Both the position numbers and the translations under genes were made by a program. A DNA stretch of 64,000 bases from a candidate division Hyd24-12 bacterium UBA6080 (lineage in GTDB: Bacteria > Fermentibacterota > Fermentibacteria > Fermentibacterales > JCC-6): the NCBI GenBank assembly GCA_002436025.1, contig DIXM01000012.1, positions 141,037 through 205,036 of the forward strand, given 5' to 3'. A model generated the notes under the pieces. That model was not told the DNA's origin and did not search any database. It saw nothing but the letters and a program-made list of their open reading frames with translations. Of the stretch, positions 41,500 to 50,031 are shown piece after piece (the first letter of the stretch is position 1; each line of letters begins with the position of its first letter).

Positions 41500-43146
41500 A
41501 TGGCGGACAACATTGACTTGGGCCTGTTTCATACGGATCCCGGCAGGCTAGCAAGGGAACTGAGGCAGGACTTCAAGGACGACTGGTTTCCTGACAGTCT
41601 GAACTATGACGACCGACTCATCGCTGAAGTGTTACGGGAATCACTCGAGAAAGCCCTATCAGAGAGCGATGGCGAGTACGTGCCATCGAAGGGTTGCGTA
41701 CAGAATATTCCCAAGAAGCGGTTTGTTTTGCGCTATTCGATGGAAATCCCCTTCGTTGATCGGGCGTACTACCATTCTCTGGCTCGTTTCGTCCAGCCAT
41801 TCTTCGATCCGATGCTCAGTGATCGCGTGATGAGCCACCGATGGAATTCGACAGAGGCACGGGACGATCGGTATGTGTTTAAGCATCCCATTGAGCAATG
41901 GCGGCTCTTCGAAGGGTACGTGCGAGAACAGGCTGGCACCAACAAGGTCGTCCTTGTCACCGACGTCCAGAACTACTTCGAGAACATCTCTGTTAAGAAG
42001 CTGACTGAGATTCTCAGATCGAGTGTTCCGCGCATCAAGTCGTCTCCTCAGGACAAGCGTATTGTTCGGTTTGTCGCTGACGAGATAGGGCGATGTTTGG
42101 AGAGTTGGTGCTTCACTAAGGAAAAAGGGCTCCCGCAAAACCGTGATGCCTCGTCGATTTTGGCCAACATCTACTTGAGTCCTGTCGATGCACGTATGAC
42201 GGAAAGAGGTTACGACTATTACCGATATATGGACGATATCCGCATTGTGGTTGACAATCAATACGCAGCACGTGCGGCACTGCAGGAACTCATTACCGAG
42301 TTGCGTAAGCTACACCTAAATGTGAATGCTGCAAAAACGATGATTCTCGAGCCTGGAACCGAGGAGCGAGAGAAGGAACTGGGAGTTCCTGACCGTGAAC
42401 TCGCCGTCATTGACGCGATGTGGCGCAGCCGAAGCCGTGCTACCATCATGCGTTCGCTAGGCGACCTGAAATCCTACTCGGTGAAGCTCGTGAAAGAGGG
42501 GCGCACGCAGGAGCGGGGATTTAGGTTCTGCGTCAAGCGTTTCGAGAACTTGGCCCTTTGTGAGGATCTTCATATTCCACCGCTCTATTTTCGTGAGTTC
42601 ATTGACGCTGTCATCGATGAGCTCGATTCTCAACCATTCACAAGCGACCAACTCGTTCGGTTTCTCAAGGCCGCTCCCTTAGAGACGCGTGACCTGGAGA
42701 AAGTCGCCAATCTGCTTGCGTCCGATACTCGAGCCCTCTACGACTGGCAAAACTACCTACTCTGGCAGCTTCTTGTCTACCATGGGTATGACGACGATGG
42801 GGCGTTGTCGTGCGCGAGGACAGTCTTTTGCTCATCCACTCGACCTGGTGATAGGGCTGGGGCAGCCCTGTTTCTCGGAGCGAAGGGTAAGGTCGCTGAC
42901 CGCGAGCTCGTGGCGGCTGGATTCTCAGACCTCATTAGCCCAACAGAGCACCGTTCGGCAATTATTGCAATCCATGAGCTTCCATTCGACGGTGTTGTGA
43001 AGGAGAGGGTTAGTACTTGTATGCCCAGATGCGAGCTGGGAGTGTATCGATCGCTGCACACCGGTCCTCTTCGAGGGCGCTATTTCACTCCACTACCTCC
43101 AGTGAACTCGCGGTTTGTCTATGACGAGGTATCACAGTATGACTGA
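41500..43146 (+). CDS. Reverse transcriptase of the defence (UG/Abi-like) type
   Basis: A 548-residue protein with a complete RT palm. Motif A is LVTDVQNYFENIS (catalytic Asp near residue 155), motif B-type block GLPQNRDASSILANIYLS near 210, and motif C YYRYMDDIRIV (YMDD near 243). The N-terminal part has the RT-0-like segment RLAREL and VDRAYYHSLARF. About 270 residues of helical repeats follow the palm, as in AbiA/AbiK and other unknown-group RTs. No intron maturase, HNH or retron msr features are seen. TTGGAGG lies five bases before ATG 41500. The stop overlaps the polymerase start by eight bases, implying coupled expression of an RT and a DNA polymerase. Confidence 0.88.
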   Translation: MADNIDLGLFHTDPGRLARELRQDFKDDWFPDSLNYDDRLIAEVLRESLEKALSESDGEYVPSKGCVQNIPKKRFVLRYSMEIPFVDRAYYHSLARFVQPFFDPMLSDRVMSHRWNSTEARDDRYVFKHPIEQWRLFEGYVREQAGTNKVVLVTDVQNYFENISVKKLTEILRSSVPRIKSSPQDKRIVRFVADEIGRCLESWCFTKEKGLPQNRDASSILANIYLSPVDARMTERGYDYYRYMDDIRIVVDNQYAARAALQELITELRKLHLNVNAAKTMILEPGTEEREKELGVPDRELAVIDAMWRSRSRATIMRSLGDLKSYSVKLVKEGRTQERGFRFCVKRFENLALCEDLHIPPLYFREFIDAVIDELDSQPFTSDQLVRFLKAAPLETRDLEKVANLLASDTRALYDWQNYLLWQLLVYHGYDDDGALSCARTVFCSSTRPGDRAGAALFLGAKGKVADRELVAAGFSDLISPTEHRSAIIAIHELPFDGVVKERVSTCMPRCELGVYRSLHTGPLRGRYFTPLPPVNSRFVYDEVSQYD

Positions 43147-44743
43147 GAGAGTTCTCCTCTTTCATTCGCTCTCTCCATTATGGCTAGGAGGGGCGCTGGT
43201 GACGGTCATTAAAGAGCGAGGACTGCCAGCTCGACAGATCAGCCTTGCCGAATTGTCAGCGCTCTCCATTCCGGTCGTTTGTTATCGGCGGGGAGCTGTG
43301 GCGCACGCACTTCTCTCGGAGAACCTCGAACTTCCTAAGCTAGTATCAATCGAGATGGCTGCCAGGCTACTCTGCGGGAAGCCGAGGTCTGCCTTTGACC
43401 ACGGACAGCAGCCATGGGAGGTAGTGTCGAGGGTTTCAAAGTTGACTGGAGGGGGTAGTCACAGTTCGGCGGTGGCCAGTGCGATGCTCGGACTTGGTGG
43501 CGGGAGCGTCCACTCCATAAGCGAACTGGCTGTCCTTGCGCTGGAGGAACTTGAGCAAATCTGGGACGAGATCGATTCTGGGCTGGAAGTACTGGGAGAG
43601 TCGAGCCGGTTCTGGGGGGTAGAGGTTCCTGTGGACTCGGTCTTGTTGCATGCTGAGCATTTGGGAATAAAGTTTGATTGCGAACGCAGGGATACACACT
43701 ACAACGCAATTGAGCGGGAGTACTATGGACTGCACCACAAGATCGCGATTGGGCGAGGCATCGACGTTGACCGCGCACTATGTGACTTGGAGTACCTATA
43801 TGATTGCATCGGAGCAGAGGAGTCGCTGCGCTCCTGGACTGATGGTCTTCCACCAAGGGATGTGATCCGTTACTTGTCTGACTGGGATGAGTTGTGTGGA
43901 TTGTTGGAACGACTAGCAAAGCTCAAACGCGACCGCCGAGTTCTAGACCAGCTAGGTGTGGACAGGGGGGGATTGGTTGCGCCGGACTTTGAGTGCGTTG
44001 GAACTGTGACATCACGCATCATGATGAAGGAGCCATCGCTTCAGAATCTTAGCAAACGGTTTCGGGACGTTGTCGTGGCGCGAGATGGCTATTCTCTAGT
44101 CTATGTTGACTACGATGCGTTTGAACCCCACATACTTGCATGGATGTCTCGCGATGAAGATCTGTTGTCGATGTGCCGATCAGGGGACCCCTACACAGTG
44201 CTTGCAGAGGCGATAGGTGGTAACCATCTGAGGAAGGCTGCCAAGACGCTGTTTTTGTCGTACTCCTATGGAATGGGTGAGAAAGGATTAGGCGCTTGGG
44301 CCTCGAATCTCCTCGGAATTACAGCCGAGGAGGGCGCACAAGTCGCTAAATCTGTGGTGTCGCAGTTTACTAGTGTAGAGAAGTGGAAGGGTTCGGTGTT
44401 TCGAACGCTTGAAGAGAAGGGCCGCATCGGAACCAGAAATGGCAACTTTCGTTATCGATTGGCAGGAGGAAAACTCCTGCCGAAGGAGAGAAGGTGGGCG
44501 ATTTCACAAGTGGTTCAAGGTACTGGGTCACTAATTCTCAAGCACGCGATTCTCAAAGCCACCTCGTTGGAGAGAACCCAGTTGCTACTACCAATGCATG
44601 ATGCAGCGCTATTCGAGGTGCCTTCTTCTTCGAGTGGTGCAGGTGAAAGACTCGTTGCAGCGTTCAGAGCAGCCTCGGCGGAGGTTCTCGAGGGAATGGA
44701 GATTCCTGCTTCGGTCGAAAGGTTCTCTGAAGGAGCTATTTGA
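43139..44743 (+). CDS. Family-A DNA polymerase-like protein coupled to the RT
   Basis: A 534-residue protein whose C-terminal 300 residues match the DNA polymerase I palm and fingers. Motif A is YVDYDAFEPHILAWMS (Asp plus Glu as in DYSQIEL), motif B RKAAKTLFLSYSYGMGEKGL (Arg, Lys, Tyr-Gly kept), and motif C LLPMHDAALFEVP (His-Asp kept, the usual Glu replaced by Ala). The first 200 residues are not a clear exonuclease domain. TSRIMMKEPSLQNL corresponds to the template-contacting block of PolA. I start at ATG 43139, overlapping the RT stop; the frame opens eight codons earlier. Nucleotide polymerisation is likely; DNA template use is inferred. Confidence 0.85.
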   Translation: MTERVLLFHSLSPLWLGGALVTVIKERGLPARQISLAELSALSIPVVCYRRGAVAHALLSENLELPKLVSIEMAARLLCGKPRSAFDHGQQPWEVVSRVSKLTGGGSHSSAVASAMLGLGGGSVHSISELAVLALEELEQIWDEIDSGLEVLGESSRFWGVEVPVDSVLLHAEHLGIKFDCERRDTHYNAIEREYYGLHHKIAIGRGIDVDRALCDLEYLYDCIGAEESLRSWTDGLPPRDVIRYLSDWDELCGLLERLAKLKRDRRVLDQLGVDRGGLVAPDFECVGTVTSRIMMKEPSLQNLSKRFRDVVVARDGYSLVYVDYDAFEPHILAWMSRDEDLLSMCRSGDPYTVLAEAIGGNHLRKAAKTLFLSYSYGMGEKGLGAWASNLLGITAEEGAQVAKSVVSQFTSVEKWKGSVFRTLEEKGRIGTRNGNFRYRLAGGKLLPKERRWAISQVVQGTGSLILKHAILKATSLERTQLLLPMHDAALFEVPSSSSGAGERLVAAFRAASAEVLEGMEIPASVERFSEGAI

Positions 44744-44788
44744 GACTTTCTCGACACAGCGCTGCCTCTTTGCTCTAATTAACTGCTT

Positions 44789-45982
44789 CTAGGTAGTTAG
44801 TGACGTCTTCCCATCATGAAAGCCAATGATGCTACCGTCTTGAGAGACCTTTACACCCAGTCCCCGCTTACTAATTGCCACCGCTGCTGCGCGCCTACCA
44901 CCACCGCCAACGCTTCCTTCAGGCACTTTAAGAATAGCCCCTGCTGTTAATAGCTTACCTTTATGATCAAGTACAAGCGCACCGTCCAAGGCAAGGAGTT
45001 CTTGACGAATTCGTCTGTCTATTTCTTGAAAGGGTCTACCCGCCACCGCTGTTCGAATCAGTCTCACTTTGTACGTATCACTAGAGTCGAGGAGGTCTGG
45101 TTCAGCGATGAGTTCATCGGTGTTTTCACGGTTATCATAACTGAGTACACCAATGCAACCACCGCAGCGCGCGTAAGAAACATCGAGGCAGCTTTCGTAT
45201 ATCGCTTTCCTAAGACTCTGTCCTCGAGGCGGTGATAGCCGCCTAATGTTAACGTCATGGGAGTAGTGCACCCATATCCCATTGCGCCGCACGAAGTGTA
45301 GCGACGCATCGCGGAACACCAGTATTTCACCATTGCGATTAAGCACTACTGCAGTTGCTCCACCATTTGTCCATTCTGCAATCCGCCCCAATCGATAGGG
45401 AGCCTTTCGTGAAACTACAGCCGGAACATCAAGGTGAACCAGACCATGCACGTTACCAACTGAATCAACTTCTAGTAGGGTGTCGAATCCATTCGTCATC
45501 ACAGGTCCATAGTCTTCACCCCATAGAGTATGCAACGGTAATCTCGCGTTTCCAGGGGCGCCTTGGATACCGACAGCTGCGACGATTCGCTGTCCTTCGT
45601 AAGTCTGGGCTGACCATATCTGTAGGTGATCCAAAATACTATGAAGAACCTCACCACTACCCATATGATGAGCGATTACGCGTGTAGGTAATGCCCGAAG
45701 CAGGTCTCGTTCGTAGATTCCGGAATCTATTTTCGCTATGGCTTCAAGCTGATTGATGAAGTCCTCCGCTAGCTGCTTTTCCTGGGGACTGAAGCTCTGA
45801 CTGCGGTCGATAGCGAACCGATAGGCAGTGTCGCGAGTTGGCTTAACGAGCAGCCTGCAGGGACCCTCGTATGCAATAGTTAGTTCGCGCGCAGTTGATG
45901 GTAGCGGGTCTTTTTTAAGCTCCCCAGCAAGCATCGGAGCGAGATCCTCTTCCAGTACGCGTCTAAACGTTTCTTGATCCAC
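44789..45982 (-). CDS. DisA_N-like (DAC-type) nucleotide cyclase or sensor
   Basis: A 397-residue protein. The C-terminal 190 residues look like a DAC/DisA_N fold: LALDGALVLDHKGKLLTAG (the DGA motif) near residue 325, then GGGGRRAAAVAISKRGLGVKV and SQDGSIIGFHDG, which correspond to the family's G-T-R-H-R-A-A block and V-S-E-E-x-G end. The RHR motif reads RRA, so ATP binding or catalysis may be altered. The first 200 residues form an uncharacterised domain (GPVMTNGFDTLLEVDSVG). The start is GTG 45982. It lies tail to tail with the RT-PolA pair, 45 bases apart. Divergent DAC-like domains are known in nucleotide-signalling conflict systems; here a sensor or second-messenger role is an inference. 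Confidence 0.65.
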   Translation of the reverse strand: MDQETFRRVLEEDLAPMLAGELKKDPLPSTARELTIAYEGPCRLLVKPTRDTAYRFAIDRSQSFSPQEKQLAEDFINQLEAIAKIDSGIYERDLLRALPTRVIAHHMGSGEVLHSILDHLQIWSAQTYEGQRIVAAVGIQGAPGNARLPLHTLWGEDYGPVMTNGFDTLLEVDSVGNVHGLVHLDVPAVVSRKAPYRLGRIAEWTNGGATAVVLNRNGEILVFRDASLHFVRRNGIWVHYSHDVNIRRLSPPRGQSLRKAIYESCLDVSYARCGGCIGVLSYDNRENTDELIAEPDLLDSSDTYKVRLIRTAVAGRPFQEIDRRIRQELLALDGALVLDHKGKLLTAGAILKVPEGSVGGGGRRAAAVAISKRGLGVKVSQDGSIIGFHDGKTSLTT

Positions 45983-46204
45983 CTGTTACTTCCAATTAAC
46001 TGGACACTATTACTTTGTTGATTAATATGCTGGCATCACAATAATCCCTAATGAAGATACACAGTAGGCTAACTACAGTCAATACGTATTCACTAGTTAA
46101 GTTTTGATTGGACGCAGAAGTATTCCAGAATTGCTGTGTTTTACAGCAAGTGCAAGGTGGGGTCCTTATCTACCTCTCAGGATCTACCGGTCCATCAACC
46201 CGTC

Positions 46205-47224
46205 TCATCCTCTCCGGACATAAGGAATATGCAGCCCCTGTGCCGCTTCCTTCCTCGCCCTCTCTCCACGGCGGTCATACTTCGCGGTTGTGTTGGTGCT
46301 TGCGTGACCCAGGTAACCCGCTACTGTCACGGCATCGGTGATATCCAACAGATCACTCGCCGTCGTCCGTCTTAGGTCATGCGTCACCATGTCCTTCACC
46401 CCGGCTTCCCTTGCCCTGCGTTTCATGATCTCATTCAGACTCTGGGAACTGATACCCTGGCCTTCGACCAGATGCCCTCCCCTCCTTCCCGCCCAGAAAA
46501 GGAGTCCCTGGGCATCTCCCCGACACGCCAGCCAGTCTCTCAGAGCATCCGCTCCTCCGTTGCCCATGAAGACAGTTCGTTCTTTCCTGCCCTTACCCAT
46601 GACCTTGATGCTGAGGGTTTCTCCGTCGTCCGTGATTGCCTCGCGAGTCAGCGAGGCGATCTCCCCACGTCGGAGGCCTCCTGGATACGCGCAGGCAAGA
46701 ACGGCGGCGTCCCTTCTCCCTACCGGGGAAGAATCCTTGAGACACACTTCCATCAGCGCTCCCCTCTCGCCACCGTTGACGTAGCGACCGGCCGGTTCTG
46801 TGGAACCACCCCTGACCGCCTTCACCTTCTTGATGAGCCGGTAGGTTTCAGCGTTCATCATCCCTTTATCGAAAGCGCACTCCACAACCCCTCTTATCGA
46901 TGCCAGTATCCCATTCACGTAAGCAGGCTTGTACTCACTGGCAAGCTTCGTCACCAGTGCAGTCACTATCTCTGGGGTGAGTTTGCTCCACGGGAACTCT
47001 TTCCACGAGCACCTGCCGACGAGCATGGCAACCTTGTCCAGCTTCCTCATCATCTGGTAGCGACCACTCTCGCTTCTCAGTCCCATCAGGTACAGTGCCG
47101 CTGGATTCTCCGGAACGACGGGAACAGAGACTCCTCCACCGTTCATTGCCTGAACCGTTTTGAGGTATTGAGCCTGTGAGGACTCAGCGTCTGGGTCGGC
47201 TCGATCGCTGTGTTTTTTCATCAT
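46205..47224 (-). CDS. Tyrosine recombinase (phage-type integrase)
   Basis: A 339-residue tyrosine recombinase of Xer/phage type. The N-terminal core-binding domain covers about residues 55-130. The catalytic domain has the first Arg in PGGLRRGEIASL near 200, a Lys in KVMGKGRKER, His-x-x-Arg in THDLRRTTASD near 280, a second His in LGHASTNTT and the Tyr nucleophile in TAKYDR. All catalytic residues are present, so it is probably active. GAGAGG lies eight bases before ATG 47224. A 44-base imperfect palindrome lies just upstream. A truncated relative is at 40510-40959 in the same direction. Confidence 0.92.
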   Translation of the reverse strand: MMKKHSDRADPDAESSQAQYLKTVQAMNGGGVSVPVVPENPAALYLMGLRSESGRYQMMRKLDKVAMLVGRCSWKEFPWSKLTPEIVTALVTKLASEYKPAYVNGILASIRGVVECAFDKGMMNAETYRLIKKVKAVRGGSTEPAGRYVNGGERGALMEVCLKDSSPVGRRDAAVLACAYPGGLRRGEIASLTREAITDDGETLSIKVMGKGRKERTVFMGNGGADALRDWLACRGDAQGLLFWAGRRGGHLVEGQGISSQSLNEIMKRRAREAGVKDMVTHDLRRTTASDLLDITDAVTVAGYLGHASTNTTAKYDRRGERARKEAAQGLHIPYVRRG

Positions 47225-47684
47225 TTCTGCTGCCTCTCAATAGCTTGTTAGAATATACATTCCTATAAGCTATTCTGAGCGAATTCCCTGCAAAAAGCAA
47301 GAGCCCGATGACACAGTCAAACTGCCATAAAGTTCGAGTTCGGACCGGCGATTCTCAGGATGAAACCGCTCCTGAAATCCTCTGGTCGGGTCATGTTTCA
47401 CACATCAACTGGACGGATGCAGTCGGGAATCCCAATACTGAGAAAGTGATGCTGCCCACGAGCGGCTGCTGTTCACTGAAGCCTCACAGGAACTCCATAG
47501 AGCCTCCTGTGGCACTATGAAGCTTGCGGGCTGTCTCTTACCACTACCCTGAAGAGAATAGCCCGTCTATGGCCTCTAAGGGCCGCAAAACAAGGTTCTT
47601 CCATGAGCAAGGACTAACACTCGCGAGAAGCAGAAGTTTAAAAGGGGATCCATCGAATGCGTCAAGCTTCCAGTTGGGTTTGGG
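47225..47684. other. Gene-free stretch upstream of the tyrosine recombinase
   Basis: A 460-base region with no convincing gene. Its left end holds the integrase leader and the large palindrome at 47236-47279. A plus-strand frame near 47524-47973 runs antisense over the next gene and is judged a shadow. Confidence 0.45.
47236..47279. repeat. 44-base imperfect palindrome before the tyrosine recombinase
   Basis: The two halves carry AATAGCTT and AAGCTATT arms, with further matching AGAAT/ATTC inner blocks and CTCA/TGAG ends, centred near 47258. It lies 12 bases before the recombinase start codon. Two inverted core-like half-sites spaced this way would suit either an operator for autoregulation or the recombinase's own crossover site. 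Confidence 0.7.
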
Positions 47685-48035
47685 CTACACCTTCGCCTTG
47701 GTCACTATGAGACGTTTCACTTCTTCCTGCAGCGTCGCCAAGTCTTCCTGCCTGTCTGGATTCGTGCACAGGTCGTGGGCGATGCTTTCAAGAAGCTCCC
47801 GCCTTGCAGGTCCGGCGATCCTCACGCCATCGAGCGTCAGCCAGAAGAGACGAGGATGCTCCCAAGGGACTATCTCCATTCCTTCCGGAAGAACGAAGCT
47901 CTCCGGAGCGGTTGGACCACTGTATTCAATCAGGTTTCCCACGACGAAGAAGTGGCCGGATATAGACTTCTGAACAGGCAAGCCTACTCCTTCATGCCCT
48001 GTTTCAACCCGGTAATGCCTTGAGTTCAATATCAT
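47685..48035 (-). CDS. Hypothetical protein (116 aa)
   Basis: Not recognised. A compact alpha/beta protein: SGHFFVVGNLIEYSG, EIVPWEHPRLFWLTLDGVRI and a C-terminal helical, acidic/basic tail (RQEDLATLQEEVKRLI). It lies 23 bases after the methylase-like fragment gene on the same strand, so it could be the remaining partner of a broken modification gene. No clear Shine-Dalgarno site is seen. Confidence 0.5.
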   Translation of the reverse strand: MILNSRHYRVETGHEGVGLPVQKSISGHFFVVGNLIEYSGPTAPESFVLPEGMEIVPWEHPRLFWLTLDGVRIAGPARRELLESIAHDLCTNPDRQEDLATLQEEVKRLIVTKAKV

Positions 48036-48058
48036 AGATGCCGTGGGTGGGGTGCAAA

Positions 48059-48610
48059 CTATCGAGGCACCTGGACCGGTTCCCCAGCGATTAGGTCAAT
48101 GGCACGGATGACCTGAACCCTCGGATACTGCTCCCCTGTTGCCGGGTGCTCGTAGAAGCCGGATTCGGAGGCTTCTGCAAGCAAACTCTCCGTGGGTTCA
48201 TCCATCGTTACCAGAACCCCCAGCGCAGCCTTCTCCTGCCCCATAGCGCCCCTGAGGTCTCTGATGTGCGAGGTCTTGGTCTTTCCTGGAACAACCCTGA
48301 GGAGAACTGTCTCGAAGGTTCCTTCTGCGTTTCCCTGGAAAGTGATCCTGCCATCAATGCCGGTTCTTTCCTGTTCGTCCAGGCCAGTCACCCTGGCTCC
48401 AAGTACGTTCATCGCCCAATCACGAAGGCCTTCCGGGATCCTTATCGTCATGCTTCTGAGCTTCCCCTCTTCAGTGCTTTTCATGCTCTCTTCTTCAAAC
48501 GGCTTAAGACGCCTCAGCTCAGGAACCCCAAGGTTACCGTACTTCATCTTCCACCGATAAATCGTCTGCTCCGTTATGCCGATCTTCCTGCAGGTAGCAG
48601 GAAGTCTCAC
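48059..48610 (-). pseudogene. Mosaic frame: IS3 OrfA, ribbon-helix-helix and methylase C-terminus
   Basis: One open frame made of three unrelated pieces. Residues 1-40 are an IS3-type OrfA fragment (CRKIGITEQTIYRWKMKYG). Residues 43-65 look like the start of a ribbon-helix-helix protein (RSMTIRIPEGLRD), with GAAGAGAGC before the internal ATG at 48484, as in the gene at 54449. Residues 66-183 match the C-terminal nuclease-like tail of mobile-element DNA methylases (ERTGIDGRITF, TSHIRDLRGAMGQEKAALGV, DEPTESLLAEASESGFYEHP, YPRVQVIRAIDLIAGE). The methylase's catalytic part is absent. This is best read as a recombination scar, possibly still expressed from 48484. Confidence 0.7.
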
Positions 48611-48651
48611 TCTACCAATGTCCCCTAAACGGGGAAGCCTACGGTTCGGCT

Positions 48652-49524
48652 TTAAACATTTCTGGCCCAGATATTCGTATATCTAATTGGCTCCGGAAAC
48701 ACCTGCTGCCCTTGGGGTGTCTTCGCCGTTTCAAAAACATGCTCCCAGAAGTCATAGCTCTGCTTACCACAAAAAATGGTGGATGAGAGAGCAACATCAG
48801 ACCACACCGGGAGACCCCTGAGATACTGAATGAATATCTGAAACCTTTCCCACAAGTGGTCCGGAAGCTTTTGCAGGAAAAACGTGTTCTTTTCTATCGG
48901 AATCTTTAACATGATGAGATAGTTGAAAGTGATACGAGATATGTGCTTCAGCCAGGTCCCCAGGATCTCTTCCCTGCTAACGCGGTACGCTCGAACGTGA
49001 TCCAACGGCAGATCCTCTCCAGCTTGTAGCCGTTCCTCAATTCTATCGGTTCCGATGTTGCTGTCAAACCTTCCAATGTAGATTTTATCTGCAATTATGT
49101 TCATCAATCCTAAAATCTGTTTCTTCTCAAGCTCTCTGGGATTATCTCCACCTTCAAGCTGTTGACTTATCGGCGCATCGAGTGGATCAGGGCATATGAA
49201 AAACGAGTAAAAGTATTTTTCAATAGTGGAATAGGACAATGGTTTTTCCTTGTCACTACCTCCGAAATCGATGAAATCCTTCAGCTTGTTTTCGGGGTTG
49301 TGGGTAATGCTGTCACGCACCGAATCGATGATGCATCGCATCATTTCACTGGATTCGTCTTTGAAGAATTCAACAAGGTCGCGTTCAGAGAAGTTGAAGT
49401 CGTCTTCCGCAAGCAGCAATTCCTTCTTGTAACGCTCCATTCGTTCGACGTACTGGGGGTTGAACTTCTCGGTGAGTGCCTTTCGATCCACTGCCGAAAC
49501 ACGGTTCAAGTCAAAAGATTCCAC
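48652..49524 (-). CDS. Hypothetical protein (290 aa)
   Basis: Not recognised. A mostly helical protein with LTEKFNPQYVERMERYKKEL near the N-terminus, KPLSYSTIEKYFYSFFICP in the middle, and FLQKLPDHLWERFQIFIQYL near the end. The start is GTG 49524 with GGAGGAG seven bases upstream. It resembles the helical tail of ParB-nuclease-like island proteins, but this is only a similarity of type. It lies between two recombination scars. Confidence 0.6.
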   Translation of the reverse strand: MESFDLNRVSAVDRKALTEKFNPQYVERMERYKKELLLAEDDFNFSERDLVEFFKDESSEMMRCIIDSVRDSITHNPENKLKDFIDFGGSDKEKPLSYSTIEKYFYSFFICPDPLDAPISQQLEGGDNPRELEKKQILGLMNIIADKIYIGRFDSNIGTDRIEERLQAGEDLPLDHVRAYRVSREEILGTWLKHISRITFNYLIMLKIPIEKNTFFLQKLPDHLWERFQIFIQYLRGLPVWSDVALSSTIFCGKQSYDFWEHVFETAKTPQGQQVFPEPIRYTNIWARNV

Positions 49525-50031
49525 TTCTTGTCTCCTCCCCTAGTGTGAGTCGAACAACGATTCTACCGCAGCTGTGAGGCCCGGTTACCAGCTAACATCC
49601 GAGGAGAATACCCCACCGGTTGTAAAAGTCAACACAGGTTTTTCCCCCCGACTTTTATGCCACCAGTTTGAGTAAGCTTCCATTAGTAGATGTCAACGCC
49701 TACTCACGGAACCGTTCCGGGTCACTCTCGACAAGCCGCTGCAAATCCATCAGTTCCGTAGCGATGACGTCTCATTTCGCGGCATACACCTCATGGAACT
49801 ATAAGAGGTTCACCTTCGGTCGGTACTTTCCTCGAGGACTCCACGCATCCGCTACTTTAGATCAAGTTCGAACAGCCTTTGAGGGTCTTGCGATTGCAGG
49901 AACGCCTTGTCAGTTCTGCCCTCAGCGCCTGTCAGATCTCGGAATCTTAATGAATGAGAAGACTCCCAAGAGTGTTCGAGTAAGAATGTCCTTCAGTTGA
50001 GACGCTAGGATATCCCTTAATATCTCAAATC
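49525..50031. other. 507-base scar region between hypothetical and nuclease-like genes
   Basis: No intact gene is seen. A fragment of the ribbon-helix-helix gene tail lies at 49852-49909. On the minus strand, near 49720-49760, the residues ATELMDLQRLVESDPERFRE followed by a stop look like the end of another lost small gene. The stretch probably marks a deletion or recombination join. Confidence 0.5.
49852..49909 (-). pseudogene. Tail fragment of a ribbon-helix-helix gene
   Basis: On the minus strand this encodes AFLQSQDPQRLFELDLK plus a stop, almost identical to the end of the complete ribbon-helix-helix gene at 54449-54634 (AFLQAPDPQRLFELDLK). The DNA matches over about 55 bases with few differences. 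The rest of the gene is missing. Confidence 0.75.

Noticed and set aside
41500..43146. Retron or group II intron identity for the RT
   Set aside because: No intron maturase or HNH domain, no clear msr/msd fold by eye, and the partner is a family-A polymerase.
46205..47224. Recent duplication of the integrase
   Set aside because: The truncated copy at 40510 differs at many silent positions, so the two copies are old or came separately.
47524..47973. Plus-strand frame of 149 residues
   Set aside because: It runs antisense to the minus-strand hypothetical gene at 47685-48035 and has no recognisable domain.
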